DNA of 21,937 nt from Actinomycetota bacterium (GCA_017882935.1 JADGOP010000003.1:1-21937); one strand, 5' to 3'; positions 1 through 7,100 are shown, numbered from the stretch's first letter. A program made the numbers and translations. Notes: a model not told the origin generated them from the letters alone.

Positions 1-441
1 GTAGCCGGACACCTTGCCGGCCGGGGCGCGTCGCCACGCCCGGAGGTAGACGCGCTGCACCGCGCTGGTGAACGAGCTGGCGAAGAAGAAGGTGAGGACC
101 AGCCCGAGGACGCTGGTGGCCCGCCGGACGTCCTTGGCGGATGCGAACGCCTGCTTGGCGGTGGTCAGCGCGGAGCCGTGCATGCCGAGCCGGTGGGTCA
201 GGGTGCTGAAGATGGAGTTGCGGATGTGGGGCGGCATGAACGCCGCCACGACGATGACCAGGGGGAAGAAGGAGACGAACGCCTTCCCGGCCAGCGCCAC
301 GCTTCGATCGACGAACTCGATCTCGAGCATGCGCTCCCAGACCTGCCAGAGGATGCTGCGCTGCGCCCGGTCGCGGGTCGTGTTGACCAGCTCGCGGGCC
401 CCGTCGATGCGTTGGCGGGTGGACGTGCGTTCTGAGGTCAT
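1..441 (-). CDS. YihY/BrkB-family membrane protein, N-terminal part (runs off the window start)
   Basis: Reading the minus strand from the ATG at 441 gives 147 uninterrupted codons to the window edge, so the C-terminus is missing. The N-terminus is basic and polar (begins MTSERTSTRQRIDGARELV). A region resembling the family N-terminus follows: an EFVDRSVALAGKAFVSFFPL segment that runs into a hydrophobic stretch (VIVVAAFM), a linker, and a second membrane segment (VLGLVLTFFFASSFTSAVQR). The family (formerly annotated as RNase BN) consists of polytopic inner-membrane proteins of about 300 residues, some acting in envelope or lipid transport, and their substrate is generally unknown. No good Shine-Dalgarno sequence precedes the ATG. 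The gene diverges from the one starting at 588. The family call rests on the SFFPL and hydrophobic pattern and the polar N-terminus; the precise function is not inferable. Confidence 0.72.
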   Translation of the reverse strand, partial: MTSERTSTRQRIDGARELVNTTRDRAQRSILWQVWERMLEIEFVDRSVALAGKAFVSFFPLVIVVAAFMPPHIRNSIFSTLTHRLGMHGSALTTAKQAFASAKDVRRATSVLGLVLTFFFASSFTSAVQRVYLRAWRRAPAGKVSGY

Positions 442-587
442 CGGAGCGGTCCGTTTCGCGACATGGGGGCCAGTCTGGTCCGCGGCGGGCCCTGATGGGA
501 CCTTTGGCCCTGCCACGCAAGCACTTCCGCGGGGAAGATCACGCTCAGGAGATCCTCGGACGCTCTCGGCGAAAGGCAGGCAGCGCG

Positions 588-899
588 ATGCACCTCGGTC
601 CCGGGTCGGCTGACCCCGGCTCCCACGTCCCCGCCCCGGCGGTCAGGGCGGCACCCGAGGCGCCCCCGGCCCCGGTGGTCGAGTGGCACGCCGCCATCCC
701 GTCCATCCGCCACCGGCTCCAGGAGCGCCACCCCCACCTGGGCGCGGGCGCCATCGAGCGTTGCCTGGCCGCGGCCATCGACGACACCGCGTCCGCCCGC
801 ATCCAGACGTACCGCGCCATCCTCGTGGAGCGTCGGGCCGACCTGAGCCTCGGCCGGCTCGACCACAGCCACCCCACCGAGCACGACTCCGCGGCCTGA
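588..899 (+). CDS. Small protein with actinobacterial three-helix-bundle dimerization domain
   Basis: The protein has 103 residues from the ATG at 588, which is preceded at 7 nt by AAAGGCAGG. An earlier in-frame ATG at 495 would add 31 residues of low-quality sequence and has no ribosome binding site. Residues 1-35 are Pro/Ala-rich and probably disordered. The rest forms three predicted helices (IPSIRHRLQERHPHLG, AIERCLAAAIDDTASARI, YRAILVERRADLSLG). This matches the small actinobacterial proteins annotated as having a three-helix-bundle dimerization domain, where a helix containing ..VLVER.AR.. closes the fold. Their role is unknown, though they are often stress-associated. A second reading frame continues directly after the stop (see 903-1019). 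Confidence 0.6.
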   Translation: MHLGPGSADPGSHVPAPAVRAAPEAPPAPVVEWHAAIPSIRHRLQERHPHLGAGAIERCLAAAIDDTASARIQTYRAILVERRADLSLGRLDHSHPTEHDSAA

Positions 900-902
900 C
901 CG

Positions 903-1019
903 TTGCTGTTCGACCTGTACGGCAACGTGCACACCGAGAACGTGAGCGGCCTCAGCCGGCCGGTGCCGAACTCGCTCGGCCGCATCAACCCCGGCGACCT
1001 CTACCTGGTCAGGAGCTGA
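903..1019 (+). CDS. Hypothetical 38-residue protein, in frame directly after the preceding stop
   Basis: After the TGA at 897-899 and one CCG codon, the same frame is open from TTG 903 to TGA 1017-1019. All 38 sense codons end in G or C, while second positions are A/T-rich, the pattern of real coding sequence here. The product starts MLFDLYGNVHTENVSGLSR and ends NPGDLYLVRS, a composition (Asn, Tyr, Leu, Asp) very unlike the Arg/Ala/Pro-rich shadow frames. There is no Shine-Dalgarno sequence, so translation would rely on termination-reinitiation from the upstream gene or on stop-codon readthrough. A strong hairpin follows at once. I do not recognise the family. The alternative is that it is the degraded 3' end of a longer version of the upstream gene. 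Confidence 0.5.
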   Translation: MLFDLYGNVHTENVSGLSRPVPNSLGRINPGDLYLVRS

Positions 1020-1020
1020 C

Positions 1021-1060
1021 GCCTGGCGGGCTGCGGACCCGACCAGCCCGCAGCCCAGGC
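1021..1060 (+). terminator. Strong GC-rich hairpin, probable terminator
   Basis: A 9-bp perfect stem (GGGCTGCGG at 1028-1036 with CCGCAGCCC at 1048-1056) has an 11-nt loop and an outer GCCT/AGGC extension (1021-1024 with 1057-1060) across a 3-nt bulge. It begins two bases after the stop of the 38-codon ORF. No T-tract follows, which is common in high-GC actinobacteria. Confidence 0.55.
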
Positions 1061-1132
1061 CACGCGCAAGGATGGCCAGGTGCGATCGACCTGGCCGTGG
1101 TGCCGCATCGAGGCTGCCGGCCCGGAGCGACG

Positions 1133-1735
1133 ATGACCGTCGACGTGGCCTTCAGCGACCAGCTCGAGGAGTGGCTCAGCGGCGACGGCACGAAGACCCT
1201 CGGGACGCTCGGCGAGGTGTTCGCAGAGAAGAGCTTCGCCGTCACGATCCTGGTGCTGATGTTCGTGCCAGCGCTCCCGCTGCCGACCGGTGGGATCACG
1301 CATGTGTTCGAGGCCATCACCGTGGTGCTGGCGGCACAGCTGGCGGTGGGTCGGACCACGATCTGGCTGCCCGAGCGTTGGAAGCGGCGCGAGCTCGGCG
1401 CGGCGACCACCGGCAAGGCCATCCCCTTCATGGTCCGCCGCGTCCGCTGGTTCGAGCGGTTCTCGCGGCCGCGGGCGACCTGGCTGTTCACGCAGCGCTG
1501 GTCGCGCTCGATCATCGGCGTGTTCATCATCGGGCTCGCGGTCGCTTCCGCCCTGGCGCCCCCGTTCTCCGGGCTCGACACGCTGCCCGCGCTCGGTGCC
1601 GTGGCCGTGGCGCTGGCGATCATCCTCGAGGACGCGGTCGTGCTCGCCATCGGCGTGGTGGTCGGCACGGGCGGCATCCTGCTGATCGCCACCCTGGGCG
1701 CCGCGCTCGTGCGGGTGGTCTCGGGTCTCTTCTGA
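1133..1735 (+). CDS. ExoD-family exopolysaccharide synthesis membrane protein
   Basis: The protein has 200 residues from the ATG at 1133, with GGAG at 1124-1127. The in-frame upstream extension to 683 is Arg/Pro-rich and non-coding in character. The N-terminal region LSEQ-like FSDQLEEWLS..GTLGEVFAEKSF followed by hydrophobic LVLMFVPALPLPTGGITHVF is the typical ExoD pattern (conserved Pro-rich turn after the first helix). A soluble stretch of WLPERWKRREL and RRVRWFERFSRPR leads to three or four C-terminal membrane segments (about residues 125-200). ExoD of rhizobia was described as needed for exopolysaccharide production and alkaline tolerance, but its biochemical role is unclear. Length is as usual for the family (about 200). 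Confidence 0.85.
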   Translation: MTVDVAFSDQLEEWLSGDGTKTLGTLGEVFAEKSFAVTILVLMFVPALPLPTGGITHVFEAITVVLAAQLAVGRTTIWLPERWKRRELGAATTGKAIPFMVRRVRWFERFSRPRATWLFTQRWSRSIIGVFIIGLAVASALAPPFSGLDTLPALGAVAVALAIILEDAVVLAIGVVVGTGGILLIATLGAALVRVVSGLF

Positions 1736-1756
1736 GAGACCGCGACCGGAGGAGGG

Positions 1757-1762
1757 TAGGGT
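1757..1762 (+). promoter_or_regulatory. -10-like box for the LURP-one-like gene
   Basis: TAGGGT fits the actinobacterial TANNNT -10 consensus. A start about 7 nt downstream would give a leader near 20 nt carrying GGAGG (1781-1785) five bases before the ATG at 1791. No clear -35 element is visible. Confidence 0.35.
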
Positions 1763-1790
1763 CCGGGCGGCGCCGTCCACGGAGGTTGAC

Positions 1791-2306
1791 ATGGGTCTGA
1801 GAGATCGGCTGCGGGGCGATGACGGCCCCGGTGCCACGCGCTACCGGATGCAGGAGAAGTTGCTGTCGATCGGCGACGACTACTGGATCGAGGACGAGTC
1901 GGGCCAGAAGATGTTCAAGGTCAACGGCAAGGTTGCCCGGGTGCGCGACACCTTCATCCTCGAGGACCCGTCGGGGCACGAGGTCGCCAAGATCCAGGAG
2001 CGCGAGCTACGGCTGCGCGACACCATGAAGATCGAGCTCGACGGCCGCAGCGCAACGGTCCACAAGGCGCTGGTCGGCATTCGCGACCGCTACAAGATCG
2101 ATGTCGACGGGGGCCCCGACCTGAGCGCCCACGGCAACGTCGTCGACCACGAGTACGAGGTCGAGCGCGACGGCCACACCGTGGCCACGGTGTCGAAGCG
2201 CTGGTTCCGCGTGCGCGAGACCTACGGCGTCGAGATCGGTGGCGACCAGGACGTGGCGCTGGTCCTCGCCATCACCGTCTGCATGGATGCCATGGCACGC
2301 GGGTAG
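1791..2306 (+). CDS. LURP-one-related (Tubby C-terminal-like fold) protein
   Basis: The protein has 171 residues, with an ATG preceded by GGAGG at five bases. From about residue 18 it shows the repetitive beta-strand pattern of LURP-one/YxjI proteins: YRMQEKLLSIGDDYWIEDE, then alternating strands such as KMFKVNGKVARVRDTFILED, RELRLRDTMKIELDG, and a C-terminal helix (DVALVLAITVCMDAMAR) that would thread the barrel. The family shares a fold with Tubby and phospholipid scramblases; its function in bacteria is not established. Length and strand order are normal for a complete member. Its 3' end converges on the hydrolase ending at 2340, with 33 nt between. Confidence 0.85.
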   Translation: MGLRDRLRGDDGPGATRYRMQEKLLSIGDDYWIEDESGQKMFKVNGKVARVRDTFILEDPSGHEVAKIQERELRLRDTMKIELDGRSATVHKALVGIRDRYKIDVDGGPDLSAHGNVVDHEYEVERDGHTVATVSKRWFRVRETYGVEIGGDQDVALVLAITVCMDAMARG

Positions 2307-2339
2307 CCGACCGGGTTGCTCGGGCCGGTGTTCGAGGCG

Positions 2340-3080
2340 TCAGGACAGCGCAGCGGCAATGGCGGCGCCAGTGATCTCGGCGTTGAGGTAGGGCTCGGGC
2401 GCGTGGGCGCGGTGGCCGTTGTCGACCAGGAACTCCTCGACGCGGGGACCGAAGGTGTCGCCGAGCGCGACTGCGGCGGCCTTGTCGCCGACGGCGCGCA
2501 CGTTCACCCACCGCCTGACCGAGCCGGGCCACACCCCGTGGCCATCGACGAGAGGCGGGTCGAGGGTGCCGGCGATCATCGGTGACGCCAGGGGTGAGCC
2601 CAGCGTGACGAAGGTGTCGACGCTCCACGCCGCGTGGTTGCAGAGGGCCATGTACGACAGCACGGTGCCGAGGGAGTGGGCCACCAGCACGCAGGTCCGG
2701 TCGTCGACGACGGTCTCGATGCGGGCCCGGAGCCGGTCGCGCAGGTCGGGCTCGGTGGTCATGACGGCGACCATGTCGACGGTGCGGTCGAACGCCGCGT
2801 CGCTGGCGGCCTGCCCCAGGGCCGCGATGGCGTCGCCCCCCGACAGGTCCGAGAGGGCCGCGGCGATGCCCGCGCGGGACTGCTCGAGGCGCTGCTCTTC
2901 GTCGGTGCCGGGCTTGCGCCGGAAGAGGTCGCCGTAGAAGCACACCCCTACGTCGGCGTCGTCGATCTCGATGCCGTGGTGCCACAGCCCGTCACGGACC
3001 GCGGGCAGCCAGCGGGCCTTCAGCTCGTGCGGCCCCCACAGCTCGTTGAAGGCTCCGTGCACCAGGACGATGCGCGCCAT
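2340..3080 (-). CDS. Alpha/beta hydrolase, cytosolic
   Basis: The protein has 246 residues from ATG 3080; GTG 3089 is an alternative start that adds three residues. It opens with MARIVLVHGAFNELWG, giving an immediate first strand and oxyanion HG motif and no signal peptide. The nucleophile elbow is AHSLG with Ser136, on a strand (CVLVAHSLG) followed by a helix, and the best catalytic His candidate is His223 in NGHRAHAPEPYLN. Between them is an insert rich in Asp/Arg (about residues 50-125), a probable lid. A Ser hydrolase of the esterase/lipase type is supported, but the substrate is unknown. The gene diverges from the glutaminase through a very short shared promoter region. Confidence 0.8.
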   Translation of the reverse strand: MARIVLVHGAFNELWGPHELKARWLPAVRDGLWHHGIEIDDADVGVCFYGDLFRRKPGTDEEQRLEQSRAGIAAALSDLSGGDAIAALGQAASDAAFDRTVDMVAVMTTEPDLRDRLRARIETVVDDRTCVLVAHSLGTVLSYMALCNHAAWSVDTFVTLGSPLASPMIAGTLDPPLVDGHGVWPGSVRRWVNVRAVGDKAAAVALGDTFGPRVEEFLVDNGHRAHAPEPYLNAEITGAAIAAALS

Positions 3081-3112
3081 TGCTCCCACCCACCTTTCCA
3101 GAACTCGCCGTC

Positions 3113-3122
3113 ACGGTAGCCT
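3113..3122. promoter_or_regulatory. Overlapping divergent -10 boxes (hydrolase / glutaminase)
   Basis: On the plus strand TAGCCT (3117-3122) lies six bases before the glutaminase ATG, as in a leaderless transcript. On the minus strand TACCGT (3118-3113) is about 32 bases before the hydrolase ATG, giving a leader with GGGAG near the start. The two boxes share the TA at 3117-3118, so polymerase could not occupy both at once. Confidence 0.4.
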
Positions 3123-3128
3123 CCGCCG

Positions 3129-4151
3129 ATGGCCGAGACCCCCACGCCGTCGAGCGTTGCCGCGACGACCCCGACGCACGTCTCGACCGGGCAGCTGCCG
3201 TCGCCCGAGCACGTGCAGGCGGTGATCGAAGCGGGCTACGAGCGCTTCCGCGGGGTCGACGAGGGTGCGGTCGCCGACTACATCCCGGCGCTGGCCGCGG
3301 CCTCACCCGACCTCTTCGGGGTGTGCGTGGCCGGCACCGGCGGGCGCTCGTTCAGCGTGGGCGACGCGGCGGTCCCGTTCTCGATCCAGAGCGTGTCCAA
3401 GCCGTTCGTGTTCGCCCTCGTGTGCGACGCGATCGGCCACGAGGAGGCCCGGCGGCGCCTGGGGGTCAACAGCACCGGGTTGCCGTTCAACTCGGTGATG
3501 GCCATCGAGCTCGGGCAGGACCGCACCACCAACCCCATGGTCAACTCCGGCGCCATCGCCACCACCAGCATGGTGCCGGGAGACGATGCGGCGGCGAAGT
3601 GGCGCTTCATCCAGGACGGCCTCTCTCGGTTCGCCGGCAGGCGGCTCGAGGTCGATCAGCACGTGTACGAGTCGGAGGCCGCGGCCAACCGTCGGAACCA
3701 GGGGATCGCCCACCTGCTCGACGGCTACGAGCTGCTGCACTTCGACCCCGACGAGGCCACCGACGTGTACACGCGGCAGTGCTCCCTCGCGGTCACGGCC
3801 GAGGACCTCGCCGTGATGGGGGCCACGCTCGCCGACGGCGGCGTGAACCCCATGACCGGTGAGCGAGTCATCGACGCCTCGCACTGCAAGCGCGTGCTCG
3901 CCGTGCTGGCCACGGCTGGGCTGTACGAGCACTCGGGCTCGTGGCTCTACGAGATCGGCATCCCGGGCAAGAGCGGGGTGAGCGGGGGCATCGTGGCCAT
4001 CGCCCCCGGCAAGGGCGGGCTCGGCGTCTACTCACCGCCTCTCGACGTGGCGGGCAACAGCGTGCGGGGTCAGCTGCTCGCCACCTTCCTGTCCGAGGCG
4101 CTCGGCCTGAACCTCTTCGCGTCACGGCCGGAGCCCGTCGCAGCACCCTGA
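3129..4151 (+). CDS. glsA: Glutaminase (L-glutamine amidohydrolase)
   Basis: The 340-residue protein hydrolyses glutamine to glutamate and ammonia in the cytosol and belongs to the beta-lactamase-like glutaminase family. The catalytic Ser-X-X-Lys is visible in PFSIQSVSKPF (Ser88, Lys91). Other family signatures are NPMVNSGAI (about 135-142), the Tyr/Asn-rich YESEAAANRRNQGIAHLL, and the glycine-rich GIPGKSGVSGGIVAIAPGKG near residue 280. The first 25 residues are a non-conserved Thr/Ser-rich extension, and otherwise length is standard for GlsA. No Shine-Dalgarno sequence precedes the ATG; a TAGCCT box six bases upstream suggests a leaderless mRNA. There is no neighbouring glutamine or nitrogen gene. 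Confidence 0.95.
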   Translation: MAETPTPSSVAATTPTHVSTGQLPSPEHVQAVIEAGYERFRGVDEGAVADYIPALAAASPDLFGVCVAGTGGRSFSVGDAAVPFSIQSVSKPFVFALVCDAIGHEEARRRLGVNSTGLPFNSVMAIELGQDRTTNPMVNSGAIATTSMVPGDDAAAKWRFIQDGLSRFAGRRLEVDQHVYESEAAANRRNQGIAHLLDGYELLHFDPDEATDVYTRQCSLAVTAEDLAVMGATLADGGVNPMTGERVIDASHCKRVLAVLATAGLYEHSGSWLYEIGIPGKSGVSGGIVAIAPGKGGLGVYSPPLDVAGNSVRGQLLATFLSEALGLNLFASRPEPVAAP

Positions 4152-4166
4152 CCGGGCTGCGTCAGG
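4147..4166. terminator. Hairpin spanning both convergent stop codons
   Basis: CCTGAC (4147-4152) pairs with GTCAGG (4161-4166) across an 8-nt loop. The left arm contains the glutaminase TGA (4149-4151) and the right arm the TetR TGA on the minus strand (4164-4162). It could act as a short bidirectional terminator; no T-tract is present. Confidence 0.35.
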
Positions 4167-4770
4167 CCGACACCAGCGCGGCGCACATGTCGATGAGGTT
4201 GGCGACGAACTCGTCGTGGCTGAGGTCGTTGCCGGTGCCGTCGTCGATGCGCCGCGCCCGCTCGGCCACGGTTGCTGTCAGCAGCATGATGAGCGACACG
4301 ATCCGCTCCTGCCGCACCGCCAGCGGCGCGTCGGGTCGGGACTCGATCTCGTCGAGGATGCTGGCGAGGTGCACGGTGGTGGCGGCGTCGGACTCCACCC
4401 GCCAGGCCGCGAAGCGTCCCCGGAGCTGTACCACGATGCGCACGTAGGACCGGTGGCCCTCGGAGTCGAGGAGCGCGGCGTAGGGGATCACGAGGCAACT
4501 GACGAGCGATCGGAGGTCGGGCCGGTCGCCGGCGAGGGCGCGCAGGCGGCCGCGCTCCTCGTCGACCGGCGCGCCGCGTCGCGCCAGGATCTCCAGCAGC
4601 AGGCCCTGGCGCGACCCGAAGTGGTAGCTGACCGCCGAGGCGTTGCGCTGCTCGGCGGCCTCGGTGATCTCGCGGGTGGTGACGCCTTCGACGCCGCCCC
4701 GGGCGAAGAGGCGCTCGGCTTCGTCGAGCAGCCGCTCGCGGGTGCCGACGGCGACCGGAGCCGTGGTCAG
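4162..4770 (-). CDS. TetR/AcrR-family transcriptional regulator, apparent CTG start
   Basis: The protein has 202 residues. The N-terminal helix-turn-helix is clear: TRERLLDEAERLFARGGVEG, TTREITEAAEQRN, then the recognition part NASAVSYHFGSRQGLLLEIL (about residues 10-62). The remaining helices form the ligand-binding and dimer domain. No ATG, GTG or TTG exists in frame between the body of the upstream LLM gene and the HTH. The only usable codon is CTG at 4770-4768, which overlaps the LLM stop as CTGA and follows GGAG by two bases. Translation is therefore probably coupled to the LLM gene. The protein likely represses the promoter at 6004-6037 upstream of its operon partner; this is inferred from context. 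Confidence 0.85.
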   Translation of the reverse strand: MTTAPVAVGTRERLLDEAERLFARGGVEGVTTREITEAAEQRNASAVSYHFGSRQGLLLEILARRGAPVDEERGRLRALAGDRPDLRSLVSCLVIPYAALLDSEGHRSYVRIVVQLRGRFAAWRVESDAATTVHLASILDEIESRPDAPLAVRQERIVSLIMLLTATVAERARRIDDGTGNDLSHDEFVANLIDMCAALVSA

Positions 4771-5975
4771 CTCTCCAGCGGGAGCAGCGCGTTGGTGGGG
4801 ATCACGCTGACGTCGAGGCCCTCGGGCAGCGGGTTGGCGTAGTCCGGGTACTTGCGCTTGGCCGTGGCCCGGGCCTTGGTGGTGCGGTGCACCGGGTCGG
4901 TGTCGAAGGAGGGGATGACCTTGGAGCCGAACAGCTCGATCATCTCCAGCACCTCCTCGTGCTCGAAGCCCTCGTTCGGGATGCCGAACACGAGCTGGTC
5001 GCACCCGACCTCCTGGTACTTCTCGATCTGCTCGAGGACGTCGTCGGGGGCGCCGCACAGCAGGTAGCCCGCCTCGATGAGGTAGTCGAGGGTCTTCTCG
5101 TCGGGGATGCCCTTCGGCGCGCCCGGCCACTTCACGGCGCCCGGCTGCGGCGGCATGGTGTCGTGGTACATGTTCACCATGGTGTTGAGGTAGCCGCGGC
5201 CCGGCGACAACGCGATCTCGCGGGCCCGCTCGCGGTTGCCCACGCACACCACGGCGTTGGTCATCATCACGTTGTCGTTGAGGTACTGGCCGAGTGGCTC
5301 GGTGCAGTTCGCGATGCCCTCCTTGTAGGCCTCGATGCGGCCCTTCAGGTTGTAGATGGGCTCGAAGTTGAACGCGATGGCGCCGATGCCGAGCTCGCCG
5401 GCCTTGGTGAACGTCCCCGGGTTGCCGCACCCGACCCACAGCGGCGGGTGGCCCACGCCATAGGGCTTCGGGAGGATGTTGTGCGGGGTCTCGACCCTGA
5501 AGAACTCGCCCTCGAAGGTGTAGTCGCGCTGCTCCCACATGCGGAGGATCTCGGCGGCGGCCTCGTCCCACATGGCCTTGGTCTCGGAGGTGAGCAGGTC
5601 GAAGGTGGCCATCTCGTGGCTGCCCGCGCCCCGGCCGGTGCCCCACTCGTAGCGGCCTTCGGTGACGTGGTCGAGGAGAGCGACCCGCTCGGCGTTGCGG
5701 ACCGGGTGGTTCACGGGGCGGGACAGGTTCATGATCGCCGAGCCCACGTGGATGCGCTCGGTCTTGGCGGCCACGTAGCCGAAGATGACCTCGGGCGCCG
5801 ACATGTGGGAGTACTCGGTGAGGGCGTGGTGCTCGCCGAACCAGGCGTACTTCCAGTTGTAGCCATCGGCGTGGATGGCGTACTGGAGCTCACGCATGAG
5901 CATGGTGTGCTCGGCCTCGCTGTTGCGCGATGCCGGACCGGGCAGGTAGCCGTTCATGAACAGGCCGAATTCCAT
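4767..5975 (-). CDS. LLM-class flavin-dependent oxidoreductase (luciferase-like monooxygenase)
   Basis: The 402-residue protein has a TIM-barrel bacterial-luciferase fold. It starts on strand 1 (MEFGLFMNGYLPGP) with AAGGGG five bases upstream. Characteristic segments are YAWFGEHHALTEYSHMSAPE (about 43-62, the WxxEHH motif), ERIHVGSAIMNLSRPVNHPVR, GRYEWGTGRGAG, and the late PPLWVGCGNPGTFTKAGELG, followed by a C-terminal helical extension of about 60 residues rich in Lys/Arg. Such enzymes use reduced flavin (FMNH2 or, in many actinobacteria, F420) on diverse substrates, and the substrate cannot be assigned here. The gene is the first of a two-gene unit with the TetR gene and has its own operator-containing promoter. 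Confidence 0.9.
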   Translation of the reverse strand: MEFGLFMNGYLPGPASRNSEAEHTMLMRELQYAIHADGYNWKYAWFGEHHALTEYSHMSAPEVIFGYVAAKTERIHVGSAIMNLSRPVNHPVRNAERVALLDHVTEGRYEWGTGRGAGSHEMATFDLLTSETKAMWDEAAAEILRMWEQRDYTFEGEFFRVETPHNILPKPYGVGHPPLWVGCGNPGTFTKAGELGIGAIAFNFEPIYNLKGRIEAYKEGIANCTEPLGQYLNDNVMMTNAVVCVGNRERAREIALSPGRGYLNTMVNMYHDTMPPQPGAVKWPGAPKGIPDEKTLDYLIEAGYLLCGAPDDVLEQIEKYQEVGCDQLVFGIPNEGFEHEEVLEMIELFGSKVIPSFDTDPVHRTTKARATAKRKYPDYANPLPEGLDVSVIPTNALLPLES

Positions 5976-5996
5976 GGGTACCCCTTCGAGTCAACG

Positions 5997-6037
5997 AGAA
6001 CGTGTTCTAATGTAGGCCATTAGAACGGGGCACGCAA
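5997..6037 (-). promoter_or_regulatory. Promoter with embedded palindromic operator upstream of the LLM/TetR operon
   Basis: Reading the minus strand, TTGCGT (6037-6032) and TACATT (6014-6009) are separated by exactly 17 bases, a good -35/-10 pair whose leader would carry the LLM ribosome binding site. A perfect 9-bp inverted repeat, GTTCTAATG (6004-6012) and CATTAGAAC (6018-6026) with a 5-nt centre, covers the -10 and spacer. A second palindrome, AGAAC-GT-GTTCT (5997-6008), overlaps its left arm, so three AGAAC half-sites are arrayed. The AAC-NN-GTT core resembles operators of the mycobacterial KstR class of TetR repressors. The TetR protein of the same operon is the natural candidate to bind here, which is an inference. 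The site also lies upstream of the divergent gene at 6093. Confidence 0.75.
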
Positions 6038-6092
6038 GGACCGCTGACGCGATCGTCGAACTCTCCTCACACTTCGCCGCGAGGATGCGGCC

Positions 6093-7097
6093 ATGAGCGA
6101 CCCCACCACGCCGTCCCGTTCGGTCACCCGGCGCCCGCTCGCGGCTGTGGGGCTGGCGCTGGCCCTGGCCGTGGCCGTGGCCGCCGGGTGCGGCCCGTCG
6201 TCCACGGGTGCCGCGTCCACGAGCCCGGCGCCGAGTGCCCCGTCGTCGACCTCGTCCCGTGGCGCCGCGTCGGCGACCCGGGGCTGCGTCAGCCCGGCCC
6301 GACCCACCACGATCGCGTACGAGACGATCGCCGGCGTCGACCCGAACCTCACGAGCCTCGATGTCCACGCGCCCGCTTCGGCCTGTGGCGCGCCGGTCGT
6401 CGTCTGGGTGCACGGCGGGGGCTACCAGACCGGTGACAAGGCCAACCAGATTGCCGACAAGGTGCGCCTGTTCAACGGCCACGGCTGGATCCTGGTGAGC
6501 GTGAACTACCGGCTGACGAAGCCGGGCGATCCCAAATCGGCGCAGTACCCCGACCACTTCCACGACGTCGCCGCCGCGGTCGCGTGGGTGCACCGCAACA
6601 TCGCGGGGTACGGCGGCGACCCGACGCGCGTCGCCCTCCTCGGGCACTCGGCCGGTGCCGACATCGTGTCCAACGTCGCCGACAACCCCGCCTACCTCGC
6701 GCAGCAGGGCCTCGACCTGAAGGCGATCACCTGTGCCGGGCCGCTCGACACCGAGGGCTTCGACAAGGCCACCGCCGGCGCCCGGGACCCCGACGGCGAG
6801 AAGGCCCAGTGGAAGGTCGCGCTCGGGAACCAGCCCGACTACCTCACGTCGACCTCCGCCGCCCTGCTCGTGAAGCGGGGCATCGGGATCCCGCCCACCA
6901 TCGGCGTGGTCCGCGGCAGCGCGCAGCGCCGGCAGGTGGAGACCGACTACCTGGCCGCCCTGCGCTCGGTGGGCGTCGCGACCACGACGATCGACGCCCG
7001 CTCCCTGTCGCACCAACAGGTCAACCAGCGGATCGGTGCCCCCGGCGACACGGTGATGACCGCCCCGCTCGTCGCGTTCCTCACCACCTGCTTCTAG
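6093..7097 (+). CDS. Secreted alpha/beta hydrolase lipoprotein (carboxylesterase/HSL type)
   Basis: The 334-residue protein begins with a signal peptide (twin Arg at 13-14, hydrophobic 16-31) ending in a lipobox VAAGC with Cys33, so it is likely anchored outside the membrane. A Ser/Ala/Thr-rich linker spans about residues 34-62. The hydrolase domain shows HGGGY (107-111, oxyanion hole), GHSAG with nucleophile Ser186, and His307 in ARSLSHQQVN as catalytic base, the order seen in carboxylesterase and hormone-sensitive-lipase-like enzymes. Substrate is unknown. GAGG at 6081-6084 precedes the ATG. The gene diverges from the LLM gene across the palindromic operator, so shared control is possible. 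A 47-nt hairpin follows the stop by three bases. Confidence 0.9.
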   Translation: MSDPTTPSRSVTRRPLAAVGLALALAVAVAAGCGPSSTGAASTSPAPSAPSSTSSRGAASATRGCVSPARPTTIAYETIAGVDPNLTSLDVHAPASACGAPVVVWVHGGGYQTGDKANQIADKVRLFNGHGWILVSVNYRLTKPGDPKSAQYPDHFHDVAAAVAWVHRNIAGYGGDPTRVALLGHSAGADIVSNVADNPAYLAQQGLDLKAITCAGPLDTEGFDKATAGARDPDGEKAQWKVALGNQPDYLTSTSAALLVKRGIGIPPTIGVVRGSAQRRQVETDYLAALRSVGVATTTIDARSLSHQQVNQRIGAPGDTVMTAPLVAFLTTCF

Positions 7098-7100
7098 GAC

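Noticed and set aside
438..988. Two minus-strand ORFs opposite the three-helix-bundle gene
   Set aside because: They are shadows of the plus-strand coding frames, which have the better third-position G/C pattern, a ribosome binding site and a recognisable domain.
1447..1457. GGTTCGAGCGG resembling a tRNA T-arm
   Set aside because: It lies inside the ExoD coding sequence, and no acceptor stem, anticodon arm or D-arm can be drawn around it.
4771..5646. Apparent fusion of the TetR protein to a long N-terminal region
   Set aside because: The extra 290 codons are an alternative frame of the LLM gene with Arg/Gly/His-rich composition and no domain; the LLM frame itself is clean.
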